NCBI GenBank assembly: GCA_964496475.1
Contig: CAZBZS010000001.1
Coordinates: 1 to 64,000, forward strand
Source: JASLPR01 sp964496475
Lineage (GTDB): Bacteria; Chloroflexota; UBA11872; VXNJ01
Direction of reading: 5' to 3'
Length of the DNA stretch: 64,000 nt
Below, one piece after another: positions 1-8,328 of the stretch (within the stretch, counting starts at the first letter, position 1; every line of letters begins with the position of its first letter). Both the position numbers and the translations under genes were made by a program. A model generated the notes under the pieces. That model worked only from the letters and a program-made list of their open reading frames with translations, had not been told where the DNA came from and made no database searches.

Positions 1-2
1 CG

Positions 3-1721
3 ACGCTGTTTCAATGGGTGGCTTCTGGTTCGCTGACGGTCGATGTCGGCTTTCTGGTGGATGAGCTCACGATCGTGATGCTGCTGGTGGTGACCGGGGT
101 GAGCTTCCTAGTGCACGTCTACTCGATTGGCTACATGGCCCATGACGGCTCGTTCGCCCGGTTCTTCGCCTGGCTGCCGTTGTTCGTGTTCTCGATGGTG
201 ATGCTGGTGATGGCGAACAACTTCCTGACCCTGTTCATCTTCTGGGAGATGGTGGGGGTCTGCTCGTATCTGTTGATCGGGTTCTGGCACGACCGCGAAA
301 GCGCCAACAACGCGGCGATGAAGGCGTTCCTGGTAAATCGGGTGGGCGACTTTGGCTTCGCCATCGGCGTCTTCATGATCTTCTGGAATTTCCGCACGCT
401 GGAGTATGGGGAAGTCTTCGCAAACCTGGACAGCGTGGAGTCGAGCACGCTGCTGATAATCGCGCTGTTGCTGTTCGTGGGGGCGATGGGGAAATCGGCC
501 CAATTCCCCCTTCATATCTGGTTGCCGGACGCGATGGAGGGCCCGACGCCGGTGAGCGCGCTGATCCACGCGGCGACGATGGTGACGGCCGGGGTGTACA
601 TGGTGGCACGGACGATCCCGATATTCGAAGGCCACAGCGCGGCGTTGATCGTGGTGGGGGCAATCGGGGCGTTCACCGCGCTGTTCTCCGCGACGATCGC
701 GTTGGCGCAGACGGACATCAAGCGGGTGCTGGCGTATTCGACCGTCAGCCAGCTGGGCCTGATGTTCCTGGGGCTGGCGTCGGGAGCGTATGTGGCGGCT
801 ATTTTTCACCTGGCAACACACGCGTTCTTCAAGGCGCTGCTATTCCTTGGCTCCGGCAGCGTGATTCACGCGATGCAGGACGAGCAGGAGATGACGAAGT
901 ACGGGGCGTTGCGGAGCAAATTGAAATGGACCTATGCGACGTTCCTCGTGGGAGGGCTGGCGCTGTCAGCGATCTTTCCACTGGCGGGATTCTGGAGCAA
1001 GGATGAGATTCTGGCCGGAGCGTTCATCCGGGGGGCGTCGAACGGTGGCGATCCGGTGTTCCTGGTCTATTGGGTGGTGGGGTTGACGGTGTCACTACTG
1101 ACAGCCTTCTACACGTTCCGGATGGTCATCATGACATTCCACGGCGAAGCCCGGGACGAGGAGCTACACGCGAATGCGCATGAATCGCCGGCGGTGATGG
1201 TCACGCCGTTGGTAGTCCTGGCTTTGCTGGCGGCCGCGGCGGGGGCGGCGCTGGGCTTTCCGCCGGAGAAGGGGATGGTGCACGAGTTCCTGCACGATGT
1301 GCCGGGAACGTTGCACTTCGCGTTCAGTGGGAACCAGACCATCGCGATTTCGCTGGCGGTGATCTCGACGGCGGTGGCGCTTCTGGGAGCGCTGTCAGCA
1401 TACATGATCTATTCCCGCCGCCGACCCCGGATAGAGTCGATCGGCAGATTCGTCCCGGGCATGCACACGCTGCTGTATCGCAAGTACTACGTTGACGAGA
1501 TCGTGGACTACGGGATAGTGGCGGTGACGAAGGTGATCGGGTTCATCCTCTGGGCGATCGACGCGAAGATCGTGGACGGACTGGTAAATCTGCTTGGATG
1601 GATCGTGCGCAGCCTGAGCGTGGTGACGAGGCGGATGCAGACGGGGCAGGTGCAGAATTACGTCTTCATCATGGCGCTGGGAGCGGTGGTATCGGTGGGC
1701 GCGCTCGTGGTGTTCAAGTAG
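3..1721 (+). CDS. nuoL: NADH-quinone oxidoreductase subunit L (5' partial)
   Basis: Antiporter-like membrane subunit of respiratory complex I, which helps couple NADH or ferredoxin oxidation to proton pumping. The frame is open from base 3, so the N-terminus (roughly 80 residues) lies outside the window; the first in-frame GTG at 18 is internal. Visible hallmarks are the glutamate-bearing helix FIFWEMVGVCSYLLIGFW and the pump-channel segment GKSAQFPLHIWLPDAMEGP with its lysine. A long C-terminal helical extension follows, as expected for NuoL rather than NuoM or NuoN. It is followed at 29 bp by nuoM and then nuoN, the standard L-M-N order, so this is the 3' end of a nuo operon. Confidence 0.97.
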   Translation, partial: TLFQWVASGSLTVDVGFLVDELTIVMLLVVTGVSFLVHVYSIGYMAHDGSFARFFAWLPLFVFSMVMLVMANNFLTLFIFWEMVGVCSYLLIGFWHDRESANNAAMKAFLVNRVGDFGFAIGVFMIFWNFRTLEYGEVFANLDSVESSTLLIIALLLFVGAMGKSAQFPLHIWLPDAMEGPTPVSALIHAATMVTAGVYMVARTIPIFEGHSAALIVVGAIGAFTALFSATIALAQTDIKRVLAYSTVSQLGLMFLGLASGAYVAAIFHLATHAFFKALLFLGSGSVIHAMQDEQEMTKYGALRSKLKWTYATFLVGGLALSAIFPLAGFWSKDEILAGAFIRGASNGGDPVFLVYWVVGLTVSLLTAFYTFRMVIMTFHGEARDEELHANAHESPAVMVTPLVVLALLAAAAGAALGFPPEKGMVHEFLHDVPGTLHFAFSGNQTIAISLAVISTAVALLGALSAYMIYSRRRPRIESIGRFVPGMHTLLYRKYYVDEIVDYGIVAVTKVIGFILWAIDAKIVDGLVNLLGWIVRSLSVVTRRMQTGQVQNYVFIMALGAVVSVGALVVFK

Positions 1722-1750
1722 GCATGCCGTGATGGGAAGTACCAAAAACC

Positions 1751-3211
1751 ATGACTGACGGGCAATTTCCTTTGCTATCGGTGGCGCTGTGGGCGCCGGC
1801 GGCGGGCGCGGCGATCGTGCTGCTTACCCGGGGCCGCTCGGCGGCCGCGGGGGTGGCGTTGTTCGCCTCGGTCGTCAGCCTGATCACGATAGTGGCGATG
1901 CTGATGGAGTTCGACCGCGATGCGACCGGCTATCAGTTCCTAGAGGAACGTGGGTGGATGCCGGCGATCGGGCTGAGCTACCGGCTCGGAGTGGATGGCA
2001 TCAGCGTGCTAATGCTGCTGCTGACGGGGATTCTGACGCCGGTGGTGGTGGCCACCTCGTGGCTGTCGATAAGCCAGCGCAGCAAGGAATACATGGCGGC
2101 GATGCTGCTGCTGGAGACCGGGCTGCTGGGCGTGTTCATGGCCCTGGACCTGGTGCTGTTTTACGTGTTCTGGGAGCTTGTGCTGATCCCGATGTATCTG
2201 CTGATCGGAATCTGGGGCGGACCAAACCGGATTTACGCGGCGGTCAAGTTCTTCCTGTTCACGTTCGTGGGCAGCGTGTTGATGCTGCTGGCGATTCTGG
2301 TGGTCGCGTTCGACGCCGGAACCTTCAACGTAATGCTGCTGCCGGAGATCGGGGTGTCTAGCCACCTGCAGACGTGGGTGTTCCTGGCGTTCTTCCTGGC
2401 GTTTGCGATCAAGGCGCCGATGTTCCCGTTCCATACGTGGCTACCCGACGCGCACGTGGAGGCCCCGACGGGGGCCAGCGTGATCCTGGCCGGGGTGCTG
2501 CTGAAGATGGGTGGCTATGGATTCCTGCGCTACGTCCTGCCGCTGACGCCGGAGGCGGTGGACGAGTTTCGGATATGGGTGATGGTGCTGTCGGTGATCG
2601 CGATCGTCTACGGGGCCCTAGTGGCGATGATGCAGCGCGATCTGAAGAAGCTGGTGGCGTACTCCAGCGTGAGCCATATGGGATTCGTGACGCTGGGGAT
2701 TTTCAGCCAGGAGCAGATTGGAATCGACGGGGCCATCGTGCAGATGTTCAGTCATGGGCTGGTGACGGGCGCGCTGTTCCTATGCGTGGGAATCATCTAT
2801 GACCGCACCCATACGCGCCTGTTCGCCGATCTGGGTGGATTCGCGAAACGGATGCCTGTGTACGCAGTCCTGCTGGGCTTTTTCACGCTGGCGTCGCTGG
2901 GCCTGCCGATGATGAGCGGTTTCGTGGGTGAGTTCATGGTGCTGCTGGCGGCGTTTGGCTGGTCTTACTTGGCGGGAGTGGTGTCGCTGCTGGGAGTGAT
3001 TCTGGCGGCGGCGTACATGCTTTGGATGTACAAGCGGGTGGTCTTCGGCCGGCTGAAGGGGGAGGCGTTCGCCAGAATCCCCGATGCCAACCGGATCGAA
3101 GTGATGGCGCTGCTGCCGCTGGTGGTGCTCGTGCTCTGGGTGGGAATTGCGCCCGGAACGTTCGTGAGCCTGATGGACTCGGCGACGGCGGCGATCGCGA
3201 CCTATCGATGA
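1751..3211 (+). CDS. nuoM: NADH-quinone oxidoreductase subunit M
   Basis: Second antiporter-like proton-pumping subunit of complex I, 486 residues, close to the usual length of about 500. Conserved features are FYVFWELVLIPMYLLIG (the channel glutamate) and AIKAPMFPFHTWLPDAHVEA followed by PTGASVILAGVLLKMGGYG, which identify NuoM. About 14 hydrophobic segments are visible. It starts at ATG 29 bp after nuoL, ends in TGA, and is followed by nuoN after 31 bp. This TGA shows that TGA is a normal stop in this genome. Confidence 0.97.
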   Translation: MTDGQFPLLSVALWAPAAGAAIVLLTRGRSAAAGVALFASVVSLITIVAMLMEFDRDATGYQFLEERGWMPAIGLSYRLGVDGISVLMLLLTGILTPVVVATSWLSISQRSKEYMAAMLLLETGLLGVFMALDLVLFYVFWELVLIPMYLLIGIWGGPNRIYAAVKFFLFTFVGSVLMLLAILVVAFDAGTFNVMLLPEIGVSSHLQTWVFLAFFLAFAIKAPMFPFHTWLPDAHVEAPTGASVILAGVLLKMGGYGFLRYVLPLTPEAVDEFRIWVMVLSVIAIVYGALVAMMQRDLKKLVAYSSVSHMGFVTLGIFSQEQIGIDGAIVQMFSHGLVTGALFLCVGIIYDRTHTRLFADLGGFAKRMPVYAVLLGFFTLASLGLPMMSGFVGEFMVLLAAFGWSYLAGVVSLLGVILAAAYMLWMYKRVVFGRLKGEAFARIPDANRIEVMALLPLVVLVLWVGIAPGTFVSLMDSATAAIATYR

Positions 3212-3242
3212 CGTTATTACGAGGAAGTAGCGACCGGCCCCG

Positions 3243-4709
3243 ATGAGCGCTCTCGAACAACTACGAGTACTAATTCCCGAGATCATCGTGGCGGTCACGG
3301 CGATGGCGATCCTGATGATCTGGGTATTCAGCCAGCGGGACAATCGCTGGCTGGTGATGATGCTGGTGATCGGGTCGAGCCTGGTGGCAGCGGTGATCGA
3401 TCTGACCGCCATCAACTCGGAACCAGTGACAATATTCGGCGGGCAGCTGACAGTGGATCGGTTCGCGGTCTTCTTCCGGTTCCTGTTCCTGTTGATAGCC
3501 CCGATCACGCTGATCATGGCGGTGGACCAGCTGGAGAAGGTGCCGTTCGGCGGGATGGCGGCGGTGACGCTGTTCTCGACGCTGGGAATGATGCTGGTGG
3601 TGTCGGCCAGCGACCTGGTGACGATTTTTGTGGCGTTGGAGCTCATGGCGATCCCGGTTTACGTCCTGACCGGGTTCACGCGGCTGAAGCTGCGATCGAC
3701 TGAGGCGGCGTTGAAGTACTTTGTGATGGGCGCGTTTGCGACGGCGATATTTGCCTACGGGATCGCCTGGACGTATGGAATCACGGGCGAGACGAGCCTG
3801 ATGGGAATCAGGTCGGCGCTGGCGGGCGCCACCTACGAGCCGGCGGCGCTGTTCGCGGTGGGGCTAGTGCTAGTGGGACTGGCCTTCAAGGTGGCGGTGA
3901 TTCCGTTTCACGCCTGGACCCCGGACGCCTACGACGGTGCGCCGACTCCTGTGACAGCGTTCATGTCGGTGGCGCCGAAGCTGGCGGCGTTGGCGCTGTT
4001 GATTCGCTTTATCAGCGTTGCGTTCGAACCGCTGGTGGTGAATGTGCAAACTCTGCTGCTGGTGTTCGCGGCGATGACGATGATCGGGGGCAACCTGATC
4101 GCCGTGTCGCAGACGAACGTGAAAAGGATGCTGGCGTATTCGAGTATCGCCCACAGCGGATACATGCTGGCGGGCATCGCAGCGGCGACGCGTACGGCGG
4201 ACGGCGGGCTGGAATTCATCGGTCTGTATACGCTGCTGTATTACGGGGTGATGTACGCGTTCATGAACATCGGGGCATTCGCGGTGGTGCTCGTGGTGGA
4301 GAAGCGAACGGGTAGCGTGGAGTTGAGCGCGTTTCGGGGGTTATCGCGGAGGAACCTGATGCCGGCGCTGATGCTGGCGGCTTTTATGCTTTCCCTGACC
4401 GGGGTGCCACCGCTGGCGGGCTTTTTTGGCAAGCTGTTCATCATCCAGGTGCTGGTGGCGTCGAACCTGTACTGGCTGGCGCTGGTGCTGGTGCTGGCCT
4501 CGGTGGTTTCGGCCTACTTCTACTTGCGGGTAATCGTGAACGCTTTCATGCTCGATCCAGATGAGGGCAAGGAGTCCGCGCCGAGGTCGATTCCGGATTC
4601 GCTGGGCACGGTGATCTTGCTGACCGGGGCTGCGACGCTGGTGTTGGGGGTCTTTTCCAACTGGCTCTATCAGATCGCGGTGGATAGCGTGTTGCTGGCG
4701 GCGCTGTAG
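3243..4709 (+). CDS. nuoN: NADH-quinone oxidoreductase subunit N
   Basis: Third antiporter-like subunit of complex I, 488 residues, strongly hydrophobic. NuoN-type signatures are VALELMAIPVYVLTGF (channel glutamate) and FKVAVIPFHAWTPDAYDGAP followed by PTPVTAFMSVAPKLAALALL. It is the last gene of the nuo operon here. It converges on the LysR gene across a 71 bp G-rich spacer in which I see no clear hairpin-plus-T-run terminator. Confidence 0.97.
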   Translation: MSALEQLRVLIPEIIVAVTAMAILMIWVFSQRDNRWLVMMLVIGSSLVAAVIDLTAINSEPVTIFGGQLTVDRFAVFFRFLFLLIAPITLIMAVDQLEKVPFGGMAAVTLFSTLGMMLVVSASDLVTIFVALELMAIPVYVLTGFTRLKLRSTEAALKYFVMGAFATAIFAYGIAWTYGITGETSLMGIRSALAGATYEPAALFAVGLVLVGLAFKVAVIPFHAWTPDAYDGAPTPVTAFMSVAPKLAALALLIRFISVAFEPLVVNVQTLLLVFAAMTMIGGNLIAVSQTNVKRMLAYSSIAHSGYMLAGIAAATRTADGGLEFIGLYTLLYYGVMYAFMNIGAFAVVLVVEKRTGSVELSAFRGLSRRNLMPALMLAAFMLSLTGVPPLAGFFGKLFIIQVLVASNLYWLALVLVLASVVSAYFYLRVIVNAFMLDPDEGKESAPRSIPDSLGTVILLTGAATLVLGVFSNWLYQIAVDSVLLAAL

Positions 4710-4780
4710 GCGCCCGAGAGGGGTTGTGGGGAGTTGCCGGGAGGGTTGATTGAGAGCGGTTGGGAGGTCACGACCCGGAA

Positions 4781-5680
4781 TTAAGAGTGCGGTAACGCCC
4801 CGGCCGCCAGCTCGAGGAAGGCCTCGGCGGCGGCGGTGGGGGTGCGGCCGGCCAGCTGGTACTGATAGAGGGACCGCTGCGCGCCCAGATCGGTGATTTC
4901 CAGGATGTGAAGCTGGCTGGCGGCGTATTCCCAATCGATACAAATGCGGTAGGTGACGGTTATGCCGAGGTGGGCGCGGACCATCTGCTTGAGCGCCTCA
5001 CAATTGCCGACCTGCATCGTGACGGTGGGTGTGGCTCCTCGCATGCCGGTGGCCAGCCATTCGAGCCCTACGAAGGACGGTGCACCCTCCCCTTCAATGA
5101 TGAAAGCCTCTCCGGTTAGCTCGTCGGAATTGATCTTCTTTTGTAAGGAGAGCGTGTGCCGGCGGCCGGTAACGAGGACGAATTCGGTGCGGGCGATCTC
5201 GCTGGCCAGGATGGGGCCCTCCTCGGTAATCTCGAGGTCGCCAAATCCCACGTCCAGCCGACCGCGTTGCAGGCCATCCAGAATTCCCTCGTTCGATTCG
5301 AGGGTCAGTTCAACATCGAGCCCTGGATGCTCGTCGGAGTATCGAGCCATGAGCTCGGGGAGAATGTACATTCCCAGGGCCTCGGTTGCGCCCAGGCGCA
5401 GGCGCCCGCGTTCAAGGCCGAGGTAGCCGTCGACGTCGACTAAGGACTGCTCGACGTCTTCCAGGATCTTCACAGCCCTACCGTAGAAGATTGTTCCCAC
5501 CTCGGTAAGGGTCGTGTGCCGGCCGCTGCGGGCGAAGAGCTCGACGCCCAGATTTTTTTCGAGCTCCTGGACTTGCACGGAGACAGACGGCTGGCTGACG
5601 CCAAGTTCCTCGGCGGCGCGTGAGTAGCTCTGTTGGCGGGACACCGCCTCGAACATCTGGAGCTGACGGAGGGTGTACAT
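4781..5680 (-). CDS. LysR family transcriptional regulator
   Basis: DNA-binding regulator of 299 residues. Residues 1-60 form the LysR winged helix-turn-helix (LRQLQMFEAVSRQQSYSRAA, then LGVSQPSVSVQVQELEKNLG). Residues about 90-290 form the periplasmic-binding-protein-like effector domain (LRLGATEALGMYILPELMAR). This N-domain plus the LESNEGILDGLQRGRLDVGF region is usual for CbbR/CysB-like members, but the effector cannot be named from sequence. It stands alone between convergent nuoN and the downstream end of the esterase gene, and has its own sigma70-like promoter with a repeated motif, which suggests autoregulation. Its target is unknown; the acetyl esterase or fatty-acid group are candidates by position only. 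Confidence 0.9.
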   Translation of the reverse strand: MYTLRQLQMFEAVSRQQSYSRAAEELGVSQPSVSVQVQELEKNLGVELFARSGRHTTLTEVGTIFYGRAVKILEDVEQSLVDVDGYLGLERGRLRLGATEALGMYILPELMARYSDEHPGLDVELTLESNEGILDGLQRGRLDVGFGDLEITEEGPILASEIARTEFVLVTGRRHTLSLQKKINSDELTGEAFIIEGEGAPSFVGLEWLATGMRGATPTVTMQVGNCEALKQMVRAHLGITVTYRICIDWEYAASQLHILEITDLGAQRSLYQYQLAGRTPTAAAEAFLELAAGALPHS

Positions 5681-5728
5681 GCGGTGGGCCAGACCATCCC
5701 ATAGGTGTCGTGGGTCGTATAGGCGGAT

Positions 5729-5756
5729 ACTATATGCGGGTTCTATATGCTGTCAA
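5729..5756 (-). promoter_or_regulatory. sigma70-type promoter of the lysR gene with direct repeats
   Basis: On the minus strand a perfect -35 box TTGACA (5751-5756) is followed after 16 bp by TATAGT (5729-5734), placing the start of transcription about 40 bp before the lysR ATG. The octamer CTATATGC occurs twice on the plus strand (5730-5737 and 5743-5750), 13 bp apart, across the -10 box and the spacer. This is a plausible site for LysR self-binding. The boxes are seen directly; function is inferred. Confidence 0.6.
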
Positions 5757-5834
5757 AAATCGCGCGTTAATGATCGTGATCGGATTATGAATCGTCGCAA
5801 AATATTGACGAAATCGGCGTGGGCGGGGCCGGGA

Positions 5835-6758
5835 TTACAGCCGACGAGGGGCGAGTTTTTCCTTCAGCCACGCGACTTTACGGGTGGCATGCGGATAGGC
5901 GCTGCCGGCCTCGTGGGCGGCGTCCTCGTAGATCGCCAGCTCGACGGGACCGGCGATGGATTTGGCCATGGCGAGGGTGGCGGGGGTCGGGCAGATGTCA
6001 TCGTGCGTGCCGACGGCCAGAAGCACCGGGCAGGTCACGCCGGGGGCAAAATTGACGATATCGAAATAGGACACGGTCTCCCAGATTTTGTCTTCAATAT
6101 CGGGGTGGCGGCGGAGCAGATCGGCGATCTCGGCATAGGGATAGGAAGAAGAGGCGGAAACACAGTAGCGGTAGTTGGTGAGAAACGGGACATCTGGAGC
6201 GGCGGCGATGATATCGTCGGCCAGCGCGGCGGTTACCAGAGTCAGGGCGCCGCCCTGACTGGAGCCGGACACACCAATGCGGGACTGGTCGACTTCGGGT
6301 CGGGAACGAAGAAAGTCGATGCCGCGGACGGCGTCGCAGAAGCCGCCGCGGTAGATGTAACGGCGGCGATCGGTGATGTTGTGGCAGAGGAAGCCGGGGA
6401 AGCCAGGCGTGATCTGGCTTTCGAAATCATGGCCGCGGATGGAAAGCCAGAGGGTAGCGACCCCGAGCTCGGCCCAGGAGCGGACTGCGAGATTGGCCTG
6501 CATGCTGTAGCCGGGAACCAGCTGGAGGGCGGGAAAAGGCCCGTCGCCTCTTGGGACGGCGTACCAGCCGCCGACCCGGACGCTCTCTAGGCTGGTGAGG
6601 GAGACGCGGTAGACGATGGCGCGATCGTTGGAGCGGAGCTCATCCTCCGTCACTACGGGGTTTAGTCCAAAGTGGCGAGCCTCGTCAAGGGCTGCGCACC
6701 AGAACTCATCAAAATCAGCCGGTCGCGGGACTTCGGGAATCGGTAAATCGTCTACCAA
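5835..6758 (-). CDS. acetyl esterase of the AXE1 (acetyl xylan esterase / cephalosporin-C deacetylase) family
   Basis: Alpha/beta-hydrolase of 307 residues, typical of the AXE1 family, which removes acetyl groups from sugars and related esters. The nucleophile elbow is GSSQGG with Ser167. The acid is expected in THDDICP (Asp253 region) and the base is His282 in EDAAHEAG. The family opening (PRPADFDEFW) and the oxyanion region (VPGYSMQANL, then SIRGHDF) are present. No signal peptide is visible, so it is probably cytoplasmic. It lies 45 bp downstream of acpP and may be read from the same transcript, although the substrate is probably unrelated to fatty-acid synthesis. Specificity is not determined. 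Confidence 0.88.
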   Translation of the reverse strand: MVDDLPIPEVPRPADFDEFWCAALDEARHFGLNPVVTEDELRSNDRAIVYRVSLTSLESVRVGGWYAVPRGDGPFPALQLVPGYSMQANLAVRSWAELGVATLWLSIRGHDFESQITPGFPGFLCHNITDRRRYIYRGGFCDAVRGIDFLRSRPEVDQSRIGVSGSSQGGALTLVTAALADDIIAAAPDVPFLTNYRYCVSASSSYPYAEIADLLRRHPDIEDKIWETVSYFDIVNFAPGVTCPVLLAVGTHDDICPTPATLAMAKSIAGPVELAIYEDAAHEAGSAYPHATRKVAWLKEKLAPRRL

Positions 6759-6803
6759 GGTGGTCTGCCTCGTGACATCCGACTCGGGCTTGGGTGTGCG
6801 GGC

Positions 6804-7064
6804 CTACTGGGCGTCGGCGTTTCCTTCGATGTAGCGGACGGCCTCGCCGACGGTAGTGATCTTTTGCGCGTCTTCGTCGGGAATGGTGACATCGTAACTT
6901 TCTTCAAGCTCCATGATCAGCTCGACGAGATCAAGTGAATCGGCGCCCAGATCGTGCTCGAAGTTCGTCTCCATGGTCACTTTCGACTTATCGACGTCCT
7001 TGAGCGTCCGCGCGATTACGTCTATCACCTCGTCAATGATTGCCAAGAATTCTCTCCTTGCCAT
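6804..7064 (-). CDS. acpP: acyl carrier protein
   Basis: Small acidic carrier protein of 86 residues that holds growing acyl chains on a phosphopantetheine arm. The attachment site is Ser43 in LGADSLDLVELIMELEE, the classic DSL motif. An N-terminal helix with hydrophobic spacing and a C-terminal VGEAVRYIEG match ACP. It sits in the fabF-accB-bioY-acpP group on the minus strand, 123 bp downstream of bioY; that larger spacing could hold a separate promoter, but I see no convincing boxes. Confidence 0.96.
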   Translation of the reverse strand: MARREFLAIIDEVIDVIARTLKDVDKSKVTMETNFEHDLGADSLDLVELIMELEESYDVTIPDEDAQKITTVGEAVRYIEGNADAQ

Positions 7065-7187
7065 GCCCGATGATGGCCGGGTGTTGAGCGACCGGTGCGG
7101 CCTCCCACCGGGCGAAGACCGGTCGAGGCCACATTCTAGGCGTCAAAGGCCTCACGGCGAAATCGGGAGGACTGAGCGGGGCAAGTG

Positions 7188-7784
7188 TTATTCGCCTTGG
7201 TCGGACGCGGGACCACCCACGGTGAGGCGCCAGGCAGAGGGCAGGACCGCAGCAGCGATTAGCAATTTGGCCACATCACCGGGGATGAATGGGGTGAGCC
7301 CGGCGGTAAGCGTGGCCGAGAAACTCATATCAAGGTAGTAGGCGAGCCAGGGGAGACCAAAGACGTATATCACGATGTTCCCGGCAAGCATGGCTACGAC
7401 TGCCCGTCGATAGGAACGATCCCAGCCGCGCTCGGCGAGGAAACCGACGACCAGGGCAGCGGCCGCGAACCCGGCAAGGTAGCCATGAGTGGCGGGACCG
7501 CCGGCAGGAGAAAAGAAGGGAAGCCCTAGTGCACCGCCGGCGAGATAGAAGAGCAGAGAAGTCCCGCCGCGACGAGCGCCACCGGTGGCACCGACGAGGA
7601 GGACGGCCAAGGTCTGGCCTGTAATAGGTACGGGGGTGAACCACAGAGGGATAGATATCTGGGCTGACAGAGCGACAAAGATCGCGCCACCAATGACGAA
7701 GATGACATCACCAACAAGACCGCCAGCGGGAATTAATCGGTCGGTCAACGTGCCTCGATATTGACCAAGCGCTGAAACTCTCAT
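7188..7784 (-). CDS. bioY: biotin transporter BioY (ECF S component)
   Basis: Membrane substrate-binding subunit for biotin uptake, 198 residues with about six hydrophobic helices. Family signatures are the early IPLWFTPVPITGQTLAVLL, GGARRGGTSLLFYLAGGALG and the late AGLTPFIPGDVAKLLIAAAV. No EcfA or EcfT partner is in the window, so it either uses shared ECF modules encoded elsewhere or works alone. It lies 39 bp downstream of accB, the protein that needs biotin, which makes a functional link very likely. Confidence 0.95.
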   Translation of the reverse strand: MRVSALGQYRGTLTDRLIPAGGLVGDVIFVIGGAIFVALSAQISIPLWFTPVPITGQTLAVLLVGATGGARRGGTSLLFYLAGGALGLPFFSPAGGPATHGYLAGFAAAALVVGFLAERGWDRSYRRAVVAMLAGNIVIYVFGLPWLAYYLDMSFSATLTAGLTPFIPGDVAKLLIAAAVLPSAWRLTVGGPASDQGE

Positions 7785-7823
7785 GCTCGTACTCCCGGTT
7801 TGGAGTGGTCCAAAGGACTGATA

Positions 7824-8282
7824 CTAATCGGGATCGGCAAGTCGCACCCGCATAACCGGTCCACCCTCGGTGACTTCGGCACCTTCGGCGACAAGTATGG
7901 TGGAAACGGTTCCGGCGACCTCGGCGACGATCTCATTGAAAACTTTCATGGCCTCCACTAGGCCTACGATCTGGCCCGGGGTGACTTTGTCGCCCGTTCT
8001 CACGAAAGGAGCTTCGCCCGGTAAGGAAGCAGCGTAGAAAATCCCGTTAAGCGGCGAGCGGATATCGACTTCGCCCGGGGCGGGCCCGCCACCGGCGGGA
8101 TCATCCCCTATACGAGAGCCACCGCCGCCAGAACTGTCGGGATTCGGGCCGGGGTTTCCCGAGGTGGGCCGCCGTCGGCGCAAGGAAATGCGGAAGCCCT
8201 GTTTGCGGACTTCGATTTCGGCGATGTCGGTTCCTCGCACGCGGGCAATGAGGTCGTCGAGCAGATCGCGGCAGTCGGCCAT
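7824..8282 (-). CDS. accB: acetyl-CoA carboxylase biotin carboxyl carrier protein
   Basis: Biotinylated carrier subunit of acetyl-CoA carboxylase, 152 residues. The C-terminal biotinyl domain carries EAMKVFNEI with the biotin-accepting Lys113. The N-terminal 40 residues form the usual small domain (LLDDLIARVRGTDIAEIEV), followed by a Gly/Pro/Ser-rich linker of about 30 residues. Its biotin carboxylase partner accC is encoded 8 kb away at 16.6-18.0 kb; the carboxyltransferase subunits are not in the window. It is preceded by fabF and followed by bioY. Confidence 0.96.
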   Translation of the reverse strand: MADCRDLLDDLIARVRGTDIAEIEVRKQGFRISLRRRRPTSGNPGPNPDSSGGGGSRIGDDPAGGGPAPGEVDIRSPLNGIFYAASLPGEAPFVRTGDKVTPGQIVGLVEAMKVFNEIVAEVAGTVSTILVAEGAEVTEGGPVMRVRLADPD

Positions 8283-8328
8283 AAAGTTCAGGCTTGAAGT
8301 GGTGGAATGAGGGGTCGCGGGATGCCGA

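Noticed and set aside
5673..6590. 305-codon plus-strand frame opposite the esterase
   Set aside because: The minus strand carries a complete AXE1 esterase with its catalytic residues; the plus-strand product is Gly-rich with no motifs.
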